NCBI GenBank assembly: GCA_016213675.1
Contig: JACQZW010000024.1
Span: forward strand, 62,001-126,000
Direction: 5' to 3'
From: Acidobacteriota bacterium
GTDB lineage: Bacteria > Acidobacteriota > Thermoanaerobaculia > Thermoanaerobaculales > Thermoanaerobaculaceae
DNA length: 64,000 nucleotides
Below are positions 1 through 7,898 of the stretch, one piece after another. The first letter of the stretch is position 1. The number at the start of each line of letters is the position of its first letter. The notes under the pieces were generated by a model. It had not been told where the DNA came from. It searched no databases and saw only the letters and a list, made by a program, of their open reading frames with translations. Both the position numbers and the translations under genes were made by a program.

Positions 1-32
1 CCGCAGCAGGAAACGGACGCCCCAGGTGGGCG

Positions 33-1163
33 CTAGTCGGCCGTGAACGTCTGGAGCTCGACGGGGACGGTGTCGAAGAGCGGGAAGTGCTCGCAGGTGT
101 TGGTCGTGGCGTTGGCCCCCGACCCGTCGTAGCCGCCCCACACCCAGAGGGCGGGAGCGCTGGCCAGCGGGATCAGCTCGGCCGCGATGTCGCGACGCGT
201 AACGACCATCGCGGGGAATGCGGCCCACGTGTTGCTCGCCACGGTGTAGACGTAGACGTTGTTGACGGGCGTCGACCACACGCCGCACCCGCTGATGATC
301 TTGCTCGCCAGCGGGGTATGGTCGACCGGGTCCTGGTAGGTGCTCGAGGCGTTGAAACCCCAGGCGCGCGAGCTCGAGCACCCCGCCGGAAGGTCGGCGA
401 CGGCGGCATCGTTCCAGCTCGGCGTGCCCACGGCCGGGTCGAGCCGCTCGACGATGGCGAGGTTGGCCAGTCCGCCCGCACCGTCGCTGTTCGCCCCACC
501 GATGGCGTAGATCAGGCCGTCGACCACGGCGCCCATGATGTAGGCCCGGGGGGTGGCGAGGTCGGCGCCGGTCAGCCGCGTCCACCTCGAGCCCGCCGCC
601 GCCATCGGATCGAACACGTACGTCCATGGGTTGAAGTTGATGCCGTCGAAGCCGCCAGCGAGGTAGGCCTTGTTGTTGAAGACGACGCTCAGCCCGCCCG
701 AGCAGGTGTGGGTCGCGTCGCCGGGGTAGTTGTCCGCCGCCGTCAGTTGCGCGGTGGTGCCGGTGGCCGGGTAGTAGACCTGGGTGACGAAGTTCTGCGT
801 GCCGGCGTTGTCGCGCCCGCAGAAGGTGTAGAAGCCTGTCCCGGTGGCGTCGGTGAGGACGTGGACGGTGTAGTTGGAGATCGGGATCGGCATGTCGACG
901 GCAGTGTCCGTGTAGGCGCTGGTGGCCGGGTTGAAGGTGTAGACGCTGCCGTCGGTGGTCCCGTCCGACAGCCGCCCGCCGAGGAAGTAGACGAGCCCGG
1001 TCGGCGTGTAGAACGCCCCGTCGTGACGCGCCCAGGAGTACGGGGCCACGGGCCCGCTCTGCCAGGTGCCTGCCCATTCTGGCCCGGCCGGGCCGGCCGC
1101 CCACGCGCCGACCGCCAGCAGGACAGCTCCGATCACCGCAGCCGTGTCGCGTTTCCGGATCAT
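33..1163 (-). CDS. Secreted kelch-repeat protein with C-terminal PVELQ motif
   Basis: 376 aa. The first ~24 residues form a signal peptide (MIRKRD, then a hydrophobic stretch ending in AWAAG), so the protein is exported. The body has kelch-type beta-propeller blades, for example LVYFLGGRLSDG, NKAYLAGGFDG and LIYAIGGANSDG, each with the Gly-Gly pair followed by a Tyr/Trp strand. Kelch propellers usually mediate binding; no catalytic residues are visible. The start at 1163 was chosen because GGGAGGA lies just upstream and the signal peptide begins there; the frame stays open further upstream without coding character. The chain ends in PVELQTFTAD, a motif also found at the end of the propeller protein at 27894-28646. 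Specific function unknown. Confidence 0.85.
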   Translation of the reverse strand: MIRKRDTAAVIGAVLLAVGAWAAGPAGPEWAGTWQSGPVAPYSWARHDGAFYTPTGLVYFLGGRLSDGTTDGSVYTFNPATSAYTDTAVDMPIPISNYTVHVLTDATGTGFYTFCGRDNAGTQNFVTQVYYPATGTTAQLTAADNYPGDATHTCSGGLSVVFNNKAYLAGGFDGINFNPWTYVFDPMAAAGSRWTRLTGADLATPRAYIMGAVVDGLIYAIGGANSDGAGGLANLAIVERLDPAVGTPSWNDAAVADLPAGCSSSRAWGFNASSTYQDPVDHTPLASKIISGCGVWSTPVNNVYVYTVASNTWAAFPAMVVTRRDIAAELIPLASAPALWVWGGYDGSGANATTNTCEHFPLFDTVPVELQTFTAD

Positions 1164-1473
1164 CGTCGAATCCTCCCTTTCTTCCATGCTCCGGCGCCCT
1201 TCGACCCGACGGGGGTGTCTGGTCGCGAGCGCCGGCCCGTTTCCTAGGGCTGGTTGAGATCGTTCAGTTCTACACACAATCTCCCTCTGCGGCCCGCTGG
1301 TGTCAAGAGACGTCCGGGGCCATTTCCCGACCATCGTCCGCCGGGCCACGACGAGGCGGAATGTCCGCACGCGACGGCGACCTGCCTGAACGCGCCAGGC
1401 GCGCTCCGACCGGGCCCGGACCGGCGGCGGAGCTGCCCGGAGTGGTGTACCGTCGCGGGTGAAGGCGGGGAAC
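1164..1473. other. Intergenic region between divergent kelch and helicase genes
   Basis: 310 bp with no supported gene. Reading towards the kelch gene there is a consensus -35 box TTGACA (plus-strand positions 1301-1306), but the -10 position 17 bp further on is poor (GAGATT). No convincing promoter was found for the helicase. No repeats or strong hairpins seen. Confidence 0.4.
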
Positions 1474-3189
1474 ATGACCGAGAGCGATCGCGCGGCAGGA
1501 GACGAGTTCGTCGCACTGGGGCTGGACCCCCGGCTCATCGAGACGCTGGTGGCGCTCGGCTACGAGGAGCCCACGCCGATCCAGCGGGCCACGATTCCGC
1601 CGCTGCTCGCCGGCCGCGACCTCATGGGACAGGCGGCGACCGGGACCGGCAAGACGGCCGCTTTCGCGCTCCCGCTCCTCCATCGCCTCGACCTGCTCGG
1701 TCCTTCGCGACCGCGGCCGTCGGCGCTGATCCTGGTGCCGACCCGCGAGCTGGCCGTGCAGGTGGCCGAGGCCGTGCACCGCTACGGCCGGCTCCTCCAG
1801 GGCAGCGTCCTGCCGCTCTACGGCGGGCAGAGCTTCGGCCAGCAGGCGCGGGCGCTGGCGCGCGGCATGGACGTCGTGGTGGCCACCCCCGGGCGGGCGC
1901 TGGATCACCTCCGCCGCGCTACCCTCGACCTCTCGGGCCTCTCGGTCGTCGTCCTCGACGAGGCCGACGAGATGCTCGACATGGGCTTCGCCGAGGACAT
2001 CCAGACGATCCTCGCCGCCACGCCCACGGCGCGCCAGACCATGCTGTTCTCGGTGAGCCTGCCGCCGCCGATCAAAGCGATCGCCAAGCGCCACCTCAAC
2101 GATCCGGTGGAGATCAAGGTCGCCCGGGAGCACGTGACGCCCGGCGCGCCGCCCCGCGTGCGCCAGACCGCCTACATCGTCGACCGTGCCCACAAGCAGG
2201 CCGCGCTGGGCCGCCTGCTCGACGTCGAGGACCCCTCCGCCGCCCTGGTCTTCTGCCGCACTCGCGTCGAGGTGGACGAGCTGGCGGAGACGCTCGCGGC
2301 ACGGGGCTACCGTGCCGAGGCGCTTCACGGCGGCATGGCACAGGACGAGCGGGAGCGCGTCATGGGGCGCCTGCGCGCCGGCGCCGCCGACCTGGTGATC
2401 GCCACCGACGTCGCGGCCCGCGGCCTCGACATCGAGCAGCTCTCGCACGTCTTCAACTACGACGTCCCGTCCAACCCGGAGGCGTACGTGCACCGGATCG
2501 GGCGGGTCGGCCGGGCGGGGCGGGCCGGCATCGTCGTCACGCTCGCCGAGCCGCGCGAGCACCGGCTGCTGCGCAACATCGAGCAGTCCACCCAGCAGAA
2601 GATCCGCATCGACCGGCTGCCGACGATCTCCGACCTGCGGGCCAAGCGCCTCGAGCTGACGCGCGCTGCCATCCACGACCTGCTCGTCGAGGACGACCTC
2701 GAGGAGGTGCGCGTCGTCGTCGAGTCGCTGGCCTCCGAGTTCGACCTCATGCAGGTCGCCCTCGCCGCGGCGAAGCTCGCGCACCGCGCCGAGAACCGGA
2801 CCGGCGAGGAGGCCGAGGAGATTCCGGCGCCGGCCCCGGAGCGGCCGCGGCCGTACCGGGCGCCGGGAACGCGCGGCGCACCGGTCAGGCGACCCGGCGG
2901 AGGTGCCGGAGGAGCGGGCGAGCGGCCGCGCGGCGGGCGGCGTCCACCCGCGGATGCAGCCATGACTCGTCTCGTCGTCAACGTCGGCCGCCGGGCCGGG
3001 GTGCGCCCGCAGGACCTCGTCGGCGCGATCACCGGCGAGGCCGGCGTGCCCGGCAACGTCGTCGGTGCGATCGACATCGGCGACGAGTCCTCGATCGTCG
3101 AGGTCGTCGAGGAGGTTGCCGCCCGGGTCGTGCGCGCACTGCGGGGGGCCCGGATCAAGGGTGCACGGGTGGCGGTGCGGCCGGCGTGA
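1474..3189 (+). CDS. DEAD-box RNA helicase with DbpA-type RNA-binding tail
   Basis: 571 aa ATP-dependent RNA helicase, likely acting in ribosome assembly, mRNA decay or cold adaptation. Motifs in order: Q motif (YEEPTPIQ), I (ATGTGKT), Ia (PTRELA), Ib (TPGR), II (DEAD), then IV, V (ARGLD) and VI (HRIGRVGRAG). The C-terminal ~75 residues (MTRLVVNVGRRAGVRPQDL onward) match the DbpA RNA-binding domain; between core and tail is a Pro/Gly/Arg-rich linker (about residues 440-490). Oddities: motif III reads SVS instead of SAT, and motif VI has Val where Thr is usual. A GTG five codons upstream (1459) is an alternative start; the ATG at 1474 follows a GAAGGCGGGG stretch. It converges with the RRM gene. 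Confidence 0.9.
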   Translation: MTESDRAAGDEFVALGLDPRLIETLVALGYEEPTPIQRATIPPLLAGRDLMGQAATGTGKTAAFALPLLHRLDLLGPSRPRPSALILVPTRELAVQVAEAVHRYGRLLQGSVLPLYGGQSFGQQARALARGMDVVVATPGRALDHLRRATLDLSGLSVVVLDEADEMLDMGFAEDIQTILAATPTARQTMLFSVSLPPPIKAIAKRHLNDPVEIKVAREHVTPGAPPRVRQTAYIVDRAHKQAALGRLLDVEDPSAALVFCRTRVEVDELAETLAARGYRAEALHGGMAQDERERVMGRLRAGAADLVIATDVAARGLDIEQLSHVFNYDVPSNPEAYVHRIGRVGRAGRAGIVVTLAEPREHRLLRNIEQSTQQKIRIDRLPTISDLRAKRLELTRAAIHDLLVEDDLEEVRVVVESLASEFDLMQVALAAAKLAHRAENRTGEEAEEIPAPAPERPRPYRAPGTRGAPVRRPGGGAGGAGERPRGGRRPPADAAMTRLVVNVGRRAGVRPQDLVGAITGEAGVPGNVVGAIDIGDESSIVEVVEEVAARVVRALRGARIKGARVAVRPA

Positions 3190-3200
3190 CGTTGCCGCCG

Positions 3201-3245
3201 AAAAAAGAGCGGGAGCACCTTTTTCGGTGCTCCCGAGGTTTTCTT
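3201..3245. terminator. Bidirectional rho-independent terminator
   Basis: A perfect 9-bp stem GGGAGCACC (3211-3219) / GGTGCTCCC (3226-3234) with a 6-nt loop, extended one pair by C3210-G3235. It has AAAAAA on its left and TTTTCTT on its right, so it can stop transcription from both converging genes (helicase on plus, RRM protein on minus). Confidence 0.85.
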
Positions 3246-3300
3246 GGAACGATGAGCCCGAGACCGCGATGTAGGCGGTCGAGGACCTTGGAGTCGTTGC

Positions 3301-3567
3301 CTACATGCGCGCCGGGCGCTCGGTCTTCGACTTCGCCACGTTGACCGTGAGGGTCGAACCGTCGAGCGGCTTCTGGTTGAGCGTGGAGATCGCGCCCTCC
3401 GCCTCGGCGGCGGTGGACATCTCGACGAAGCCGAAGCCGCGAGACTGCGAGGAGTCGCGGTCGGTCACCACGACGGCCGACTGGACCGTGCCGCACGGAG
3501 CGAAGTGCGCGCGCAGGCCCTCTGAGGTTGTGGACATGGAAAGACCGCCGACGTAAAGCTTGGACAT
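3301..3567 (-). CDS. Small RRM-domain RNA-binding protein
   Basis: 88 aa, essentially one RNA recognition motif. RNP2 is KLYVGGLS at residues 3-10 and RNP1 is RGFGFVEM near residue 44; both carry the aromatic residues that stack on RNA bases. The short C-terminal tail (KSKTERPARM) is basic. Proteins of this size and layout in bacteria are single-RRM proteins of the cyanobacterial Rbp type, often cold-induced. The start at 3567 is fixed by the RNP2 position and an AAGGAGGC ribosome binding site. A well-formed promoter lies about 145 bp upstream, giving a long leader. The neighbouring RNA helicase suggests a shared RNA-remodelling role (inference). Confidence 0.9.
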   Translation of the reverse strand: MSKLYVGGLSMSTTSEGLRAHFAPCGTVQSAVVVTDRDSSQSRGFGFVEMSTAAEAEGAISTLNQKPLDGSTLTVNVAKSKTERPARM

Positions 3568-3711
3568 TGAAGCCTCCTTGTGGCCCTCGGAGATCCGGGG
3601 CCGGTCATCTTCCGCACTGCCTGCTGATCCCACCTCGGACCCGCGGAAGGTACCGCTCGGAGGCGAGGCCGGTTCCCGCGCCCGATAGCGCGATGCCCGG
3701 CAGAGGAATGG

Positions 3712-3741
3712 AGTATACACCAAATATTTGAAAAACAACAA
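3712..3741 (-). promoter_or_regulatory. Sigma-70-type promoter for the RRM gene
   Basis: On the minus strand: TTGTTG (complement of 3736-3741), an 18-bp spacer ending in TG, then TATACT (complement of 3712-3717), an extended -10. The patch is strikingly A+T-rich against its surroundings and contains the palindrome CAAATATTTG at 3721-3730. Transcription would start near 3705, giving an untranslated leader of about 135 nt. Confidence 0.6.
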
Positions 3742-3867
3742 TTTCGTACGAATCGCCGCCCTGGTATGGGATTCGCACCCTCCCCCGCGCCGCGGTTGCT
3801 CTCGAGCGGCATCGCCCCCCGCACTGCGACGTCGGCCTTCGGTCTCCTCCCACGTGCCATCGCCCCC

Positions 3868-4260
3868 TGCGTCATTGCGAGCCCAGTACGGCTTGGGCGG
3901 GCCGCTTCTTCGAGGGAGGCACCGTCATTGCGAGGAGGCCGAAGGCCGACGAAGCAATCCCGACGCACCTGAACGCCCTCCAAACGCGCCGGGATTGCTT
4001 CGGCCCTGCGGGCCTCGCAATGACGAGTGTGGTCGATGTGACTTGGGAGCGAGCGCAGCGAGTGAAGGATCCCGGTGCGACTGGAGCGCGATCAGGCACG
4101 TCGGGGCTGCTTCGTCGCCGTTACGCGGCTCCTCGCCATGACGGTTTGTTCGAAAGACTGGCCCACCCGGGCCGTCATGTGCTCGCAATGACGGTTACTC
4201 CTTCGACGAAGCGGCCCACGCGGGCAGTCCCTTGCTCCCAAGGACGGCTGAGTTTTCGAG
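3868..4260. repeat. Cluster of degenerate palindromic intergenic repeats
   Basis: The 790-bp gap between the RRM and M16 genes holds no supportable gene. It is built from copies of a palindromic element whose ends read CGTCATTGCGAG / CTCGCAATGACG, with inner arms GAAGCAATCCCG / CGGGATTGCTTC. The best copy is 3923-4025. Partial arms lie at about 3873-3910, 4105-4145 and 4160-4195. A second module (TTCGAAAGACTGGCCCACC then GGGCCGTCATGTG) sits between arms at about 4146-4180 and recurs after the element at 24545. Short frames across this region are repeat translations. Confidence 0.7.
3923..4025. repeat. Palindromic repeat element, best copy
   Basis: A 103-bp element with outer inverted arms CGTCATTGCGAGGAGGCC (3923-3940) and GGCCTCGCAATGACG (4011-4025) and inner arms GAAGCAATCCCG (3951-3962) and its complement near 3989-4001. 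As RNA it would fold into one long hairpin. It matches in layout and length the element at 24545-24649. Confidence 0.75.
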
Positions 4261-4357
4261 GACGTGGAGGCCGGAAACCTCGCGCTCGGGGGGGGCGTAA
4301 GCTGCTCAGGCCCGGGTCCACGGAGTCGACCTGACCGGGGCACCTGGAGAGGTTCGC

Positions 4358-7066
4358 ATGCGCCAATTACTCGCCGTTGCCGTCATCGCCGCGACGCTCG
4401 CCGCCGTGCCGCCCCTGGCGGCGCAGGAGCCGGCGGTCGAGACCTACACCCTGCCCAACGGGCTCACGGTGATCCTCCACCCCGACCACAGCCTGCCTCA
4501 GGTGACCATCAACACGTGGTTCTGGGTCGGGGCGAAGGACGAGGCGGCGGGGCGGACCGGCTTCGCCCACCTCTTCGAGCACCTGATGTTCATGGGAACC
4601 GCCCGGGTCCCGGGCAACCAGTTCGACATGCTCATGGAGTCGGGCGGCGGCGCCAACAACGCCTCGACCAGCTCGGACCGCACCAACTACTACAGTTGGG
4701 GGCCGAGCTCGCTCCTGCCCACCCTCCTGTGGCTCGACGCCGACCGGCTCGAGGGCCTCGCCAAGGCGATGACGGCGGAGAAGGTCGACCTCCAGCGCAG
4801 CGTCGTACGCAACGAGCGGCGCCAGAGCTACGAGAACCGCCCGTACGGCGCGGCCGGGCTGATCATCCCCGAGGCGCTCTACCCGCCGGGGCATCCCTAC
4901 CGCCACCCGGTGATCGGCAGCCACGAGGACCTCCAGGCCGCGACGCTGGAGGACGTCAAGGCGTTCTTCACGACGTTCTACGTGCCGGCCAACGCCAGCC
5001 TGGTGGTTGCCGGCGACTTCGAGCCGGAGCAGGCTAAGAAGCTCGTCATGCAGACGTTCGGCGCCGTCCCGGCCGCGCCCATGCCCGTCCATGCGACCGC
5101 GCCGCCGGTGGTGCTCGAGCGCGAGGTGCGCCGGCTGGTCACCGACAAGGTCAACTACCCGCGACTCGTCCTCGTCTGGCCCGCGCCGCCGGCCTACCGC
5201 GACGGCGACGCCGCGATGGACCTCATCGCCGCCATCCTCGCCGACGGCGAGTCGGGCCGGCTGTACGAGCGGCTGGTGCTCGACGACCGGCTCGCCCAGG
5301 ACGTCCAGGTCCTCAACGACTCCAGCGAGCTCTCCTCGGAGTTCAGCATCGAGGTGACGGCCACCGAGGGCGTCGACCTCGAGCGGATCAAGCGGGCCGT
5401 CGTCGAGGAGCTGGAGCGGTTCAAGACCGCCGGGCCGACCGACGCCGAGGTGGTCCGCGTCAAGGCCGCCAGCGAGGCGTCGTTCCTCCGCCGCAAGGAG
5501 AACCTGCGCGCGCGCGCCGACATGCTCAACGCCTTCTACCGGACCCACGGCCGGCCCGACAGCTTCGCCCGCGAGCTGGCCCGGCGGCTCGGGCCGACCG
5601 GGGCCGACCTCCAGCAGTGGGCGCGGCGCGTCCTCGGCGAGGGTCGCGTCGACCTGCGCATCGTGCCGCAGGGCGAGGTCGCGGCTGCCGCCCTGGACGC
5701 GCGTCCCACCGACCTGCCCGAGGGCGTCGCCCGACCCATCGAGGTCCGCTCGCTCACCCTCGCCAACGGCATTCCGCTCCACGTCGTCAGCCGCCCGGGC
5801 AGCGGCCTGTTCACCGGCACGCTCCTCGTCGACGGCGGCGATCGCCTGCTGCCGGCCGGCAAGGCCGGGCTCGCGGCCCTGACCGCCACCCTGCTCACCA
5901 AGGGCGCCGGGGGGCGCGACGCCACGGCATTCGCCGACGCCGTCGCCTCGCTCGGCGCGTCCGTCGAGGCGGAGGCCTCGTGGCACGACGTGAGCGTGTC
6001 CGTCTCCGGGCTCGCCTCTCGCCTGGGGCCGACCCTCGACCTGTTCGCGGACGCCGTGGTGCGTCCGACCCTGGCCGAGGCCGACTTCGCGCGGGAGAAG
6101 GACCTCGCCCTCGCCGCCATCCGCGCCCGGACCGACGAGCCCAACGCCGTCGCCGGCGTGGTGTCGCGCATCCTGCTGTACGGCCGGGACGACCCGCGCG
6201 GCCGGCCGGGCCGGGGCTACGCCGAGACGGTCGGAAGCCTCGAGCGGCGCGACGTGACCGACTGGCTGCCGCACCTGGTCAACCCGGCCAACGCGGCGCT
6301 GGTGTTCGTCGGCGACGTCTCGCCGGAGGCGCTGAAGGCCGCACTCGACACCCGCCTGGGCGCGTGGAGCGTCAAGGCGGAGAAGGCCACGGCACGACCC
6401 GCGCCGCTGGCCCGGCTCGCCGGCGGCGGGCGGCTCGTGCTCGTCCACCGGCCGCAGGCGCCGCAGTCGGTGCTCGCGATGATCCGCCCGGTCGCCGCGG
6501 GCGACGAGACCGTCCGGACGGTGCGCGACACGCTGTCGACGCTGTTCGGCGGGACGTTCACCAGCCGGCTGATGCAGAACATCCGCGAGAAGCACGGCTA
6601 CTCCTACGGCGCCCGCAGCGGCATCGCCGACGACGGGAACGGGCTGCTGCTCACCGCGCGGTCGGCGGTCCAGACCGCGGTGACCGGCGCGGCATTGGCC
6701 GAGTTCAAGAAGGAGTTCGACGCTCTGGCGAGCGGCAACGTCACGCCCGAGGAGCTCGGCAAGGCGGTCCGGACGGTGCGGTTCGAGGCGGAGAACCTCG
6801 GCGCCACCACCGCGTCGCTCGCCTCCGCGCTCGCCGAGCTCGCCGCCGCCGGCCAGCCGCTCGACCTGCCGCGCCGCCAGCTCGCGGTGCTCCCGGGGCT
6901 CACCCTCGAGAAGGTGAACGCCCAGGCCCGCTCGGGGCTGTACGACTGGGGCTCGCTGCTCGTCGTGGTGGTGGGTGACAAGGAGGCCGTGCTCGGCCAG
7001 CTCGCCGCCGCGGGCTTCCCGAAGCCGGAGATCGTCGACGCGGAGGGCCGTCCGCTCGCGCTGTGA
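4358..7066 (+). CDS. M16-family zinc metallopeptidase, double-domain, secreted
   Basis: 902 aa with a signal peptide (MRQLLAVAVIAATLAAVPPL). The first half carries the inverted zinc motif HxxEH (HLFEH, His71-Glu74-His75) with the downstream Glu near residue 153 in VVRNERRQ. The second half repeats the M16 fold without the zinc motif, as expected for the inactive partner domain of pitrilysin-like enzymes. Such periplasmic double-domain proteins cut peptides or short proteins. The start follows GGAGAGG. It stands alone on the plus strand; the next gene converges on it 27 bp downstream. Confidence 0.92.
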   Translation: MRQLLAVAVIAATLAAVPPLAAQEPAVETYTLPNGLTVILHPDHSLPQVTINTWFWVGAKDEAAGRTGFAHLFEHLMFMGTARVPGNQFDMLMESGGGANNASTSSDRTNYYSWGPSSLLPTLLWLDADRLEGLAKAMTAEKVDLQRSVVRNERRQSYENRPYGAAGLIIPEALYPPGHPYRHPVIGSHEDLQAATLEDVKAFFTTFYVPANASLVVAGDFEPEQAKKLVMQTFGAVPAAPMPVHATAPPVVLEREVRRLVTDKVNYPRLVLVWPAPPAYRDGDAAMDLIAAILADGESGRLYERLVLDDRLAQDVQVLNDSSELSSEFSIEVTATEGVDLERIKRAVVEELERFKTAGPTDAEVVRVKAASEASFLRRKENLRARADMLNAFYRTHGRPDSFARELARRLGPTGADLQQWARRVLGEGRVDLRIVPQGEVAAAALDARPTDLPEGVARPIEVRSLTLANGIPLHVVSRPGSGLFTGTLLVDGGDRLLPAGKAGLAALTATLLTKGAGGRDATAFADAVASLGASVEAEASWHDVSVSVSGLASRLGPTLDLFADAVVRPTLAEADFAREKDLALAAIRARTDEPNAVAGVVSRILLYGRDDPRGRPGRGYAETVGSLERRDVTDWLPHLVNPANAALVFVGDVSPEALKAALDTRLGAWSVKAEKATARPAPLARLAGGGRLVLVHRPQAPQSVLAMIRPVAAGDETVRTVRDTLSTLFGGTFTSRLMQNIREKHGYSYGARSGIADDGNGLLLTARSAVQTAVTGAALAEFKKEFDALASGNVTPEELGKAVRTVRFEAENLGATTASLASALAELAAAGQPLDLPRRQLAVLPGLTLEKVNAQARSGLYDWGSLLVVVVGDKEAVLGQLAAAGFPKPEIVDAEGRPLAL

Positions 7067-7093
7067 CGCCGCAGTCTCGCGAGCGACCCCGGC

Positions 7094-7843
7094 TCAGTCC
7101 CAGCTCCCGTACATCGGGTTGGGGAGGACGAAGTAGCGGGCGCCGAACGCCGCGAAGGCCTCGTCGCCCTGCTGCCGCACGGCCTGGGTGAGGCGCGGGA
7201 AGTCCTGGATGTTGTCGCCGACGAACGCGACGATCTCGAGCGGCGGCAGGCCGGCGGCGGTCGTCCCGGCCGCGACCGCATCGAAGCGTGAGTTCTTCTC
7301 GCTCGGGCCGCCGTCCGGCTTGCACAGCATCGCGTCGAAGGCGAGGGCGTGGGCGGCGAACACCGCCTCGGTGTCGGGGCACTCCGAATGGTTGCGGTTC
7401 GTGACGATGACGATCCTGCCGCCGAGCGCCCGCACGCGCTCGAGGAAGGCGCCGGCACCGGGCAGCGGGGTCGCCTCGCGCCGCGCGATCCACGCGCGCC
7501 AGCTCTCCCGGTCGTAGGCCTTGCCGGCCTCGGCCCGCTCGAGCTGGTAGAGGGAGTTGTCGATCACCGTCTCGTCGGCGTCCAGGACGACGGCCCAGGT
7601 CCCGGGCGCGCGGCCGGCCGTCGCTTGCTCGACGAAGGCCGTCGCCTGCCGGAAGACCTGGAGGAAGATCGCACGATGCTCGGCGGAGTCGCGGATCCAG
7701 CGCGTCGCCTCCGAGGCCCGGGGCGCCGCGGCGACCGGAGCCGGCGTCGCGGCCGGCACGGCGGGAACGGTCGGCGCCGGTGCGACGCTGCGGCACCCGG
7801 TGGCGAGCACGAGGACGACGAGGAGCGGCCAGCGACGGAGCAT
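7094..7843 (-). CDS. HAD-superfamily acid phosphatase (class B / e(P4)-like lipoprotein)
   Basis: 249 aa. The N-terminus MLRRWPLLVVLVLATGC is a lipoprotein signal with a lipobox (LATGC), so the enzyme should be anchored in the envelope. A Pro/Ala-rich linker leads to the HAD fold: motif I DADETVIDN (nucleophile and acid/base Asp), motif II TNRN, and motif IV GDNIQDF. This DxDET plus GDNxxDF pattern is that of subfamily IIIB acid phosphatases such as lipoprotein e(P4), which dephosphorylate nucleotides outside the inner membrane. The start at 7843 has GGAGGTGAAG directly upstream. The neighbouring UshA-type nucleotidase on the same strand suggests joint nucleotide salvage. Confidence 0.88.
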   Translation of the reverse strand: MLRRWPLLVVLVLATGCRSVAPAPTVPAVPAATPAPVAAAPRASEATRWIRDSAEHRAIFLQVFRQATAFVEQATAGRAPGTWAVVLDADETVIDNSLYQLERAEAGKAYDRESWRAWIARREATPLPGAGAFLERVRALGGRIVIVTNRNHSECPDTEAVFAAHALAFDAMLCKPDGGPSEKNSRFDAVAAGTTAAGLPPLEIVAFVGDNIQDFPRLTQAVRQQGDEAFAAFGARYFVLPNPMYGSWD

Positions 7844-7898
7844 CTTCACCTCCGGCCGGCATTCTCGCACCGCCGGCGGCGGTCGTGCCGCCAGGGCG

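Noticed and set aside
87-1247. Long plus-strand frame opposite the kelch gene
   Set aside because: Arg/Val/Gly-rich antisense shadow typical of high-G+C DNA; the minus strand has a signal peptide, ribosome binding site and kelch repeats.
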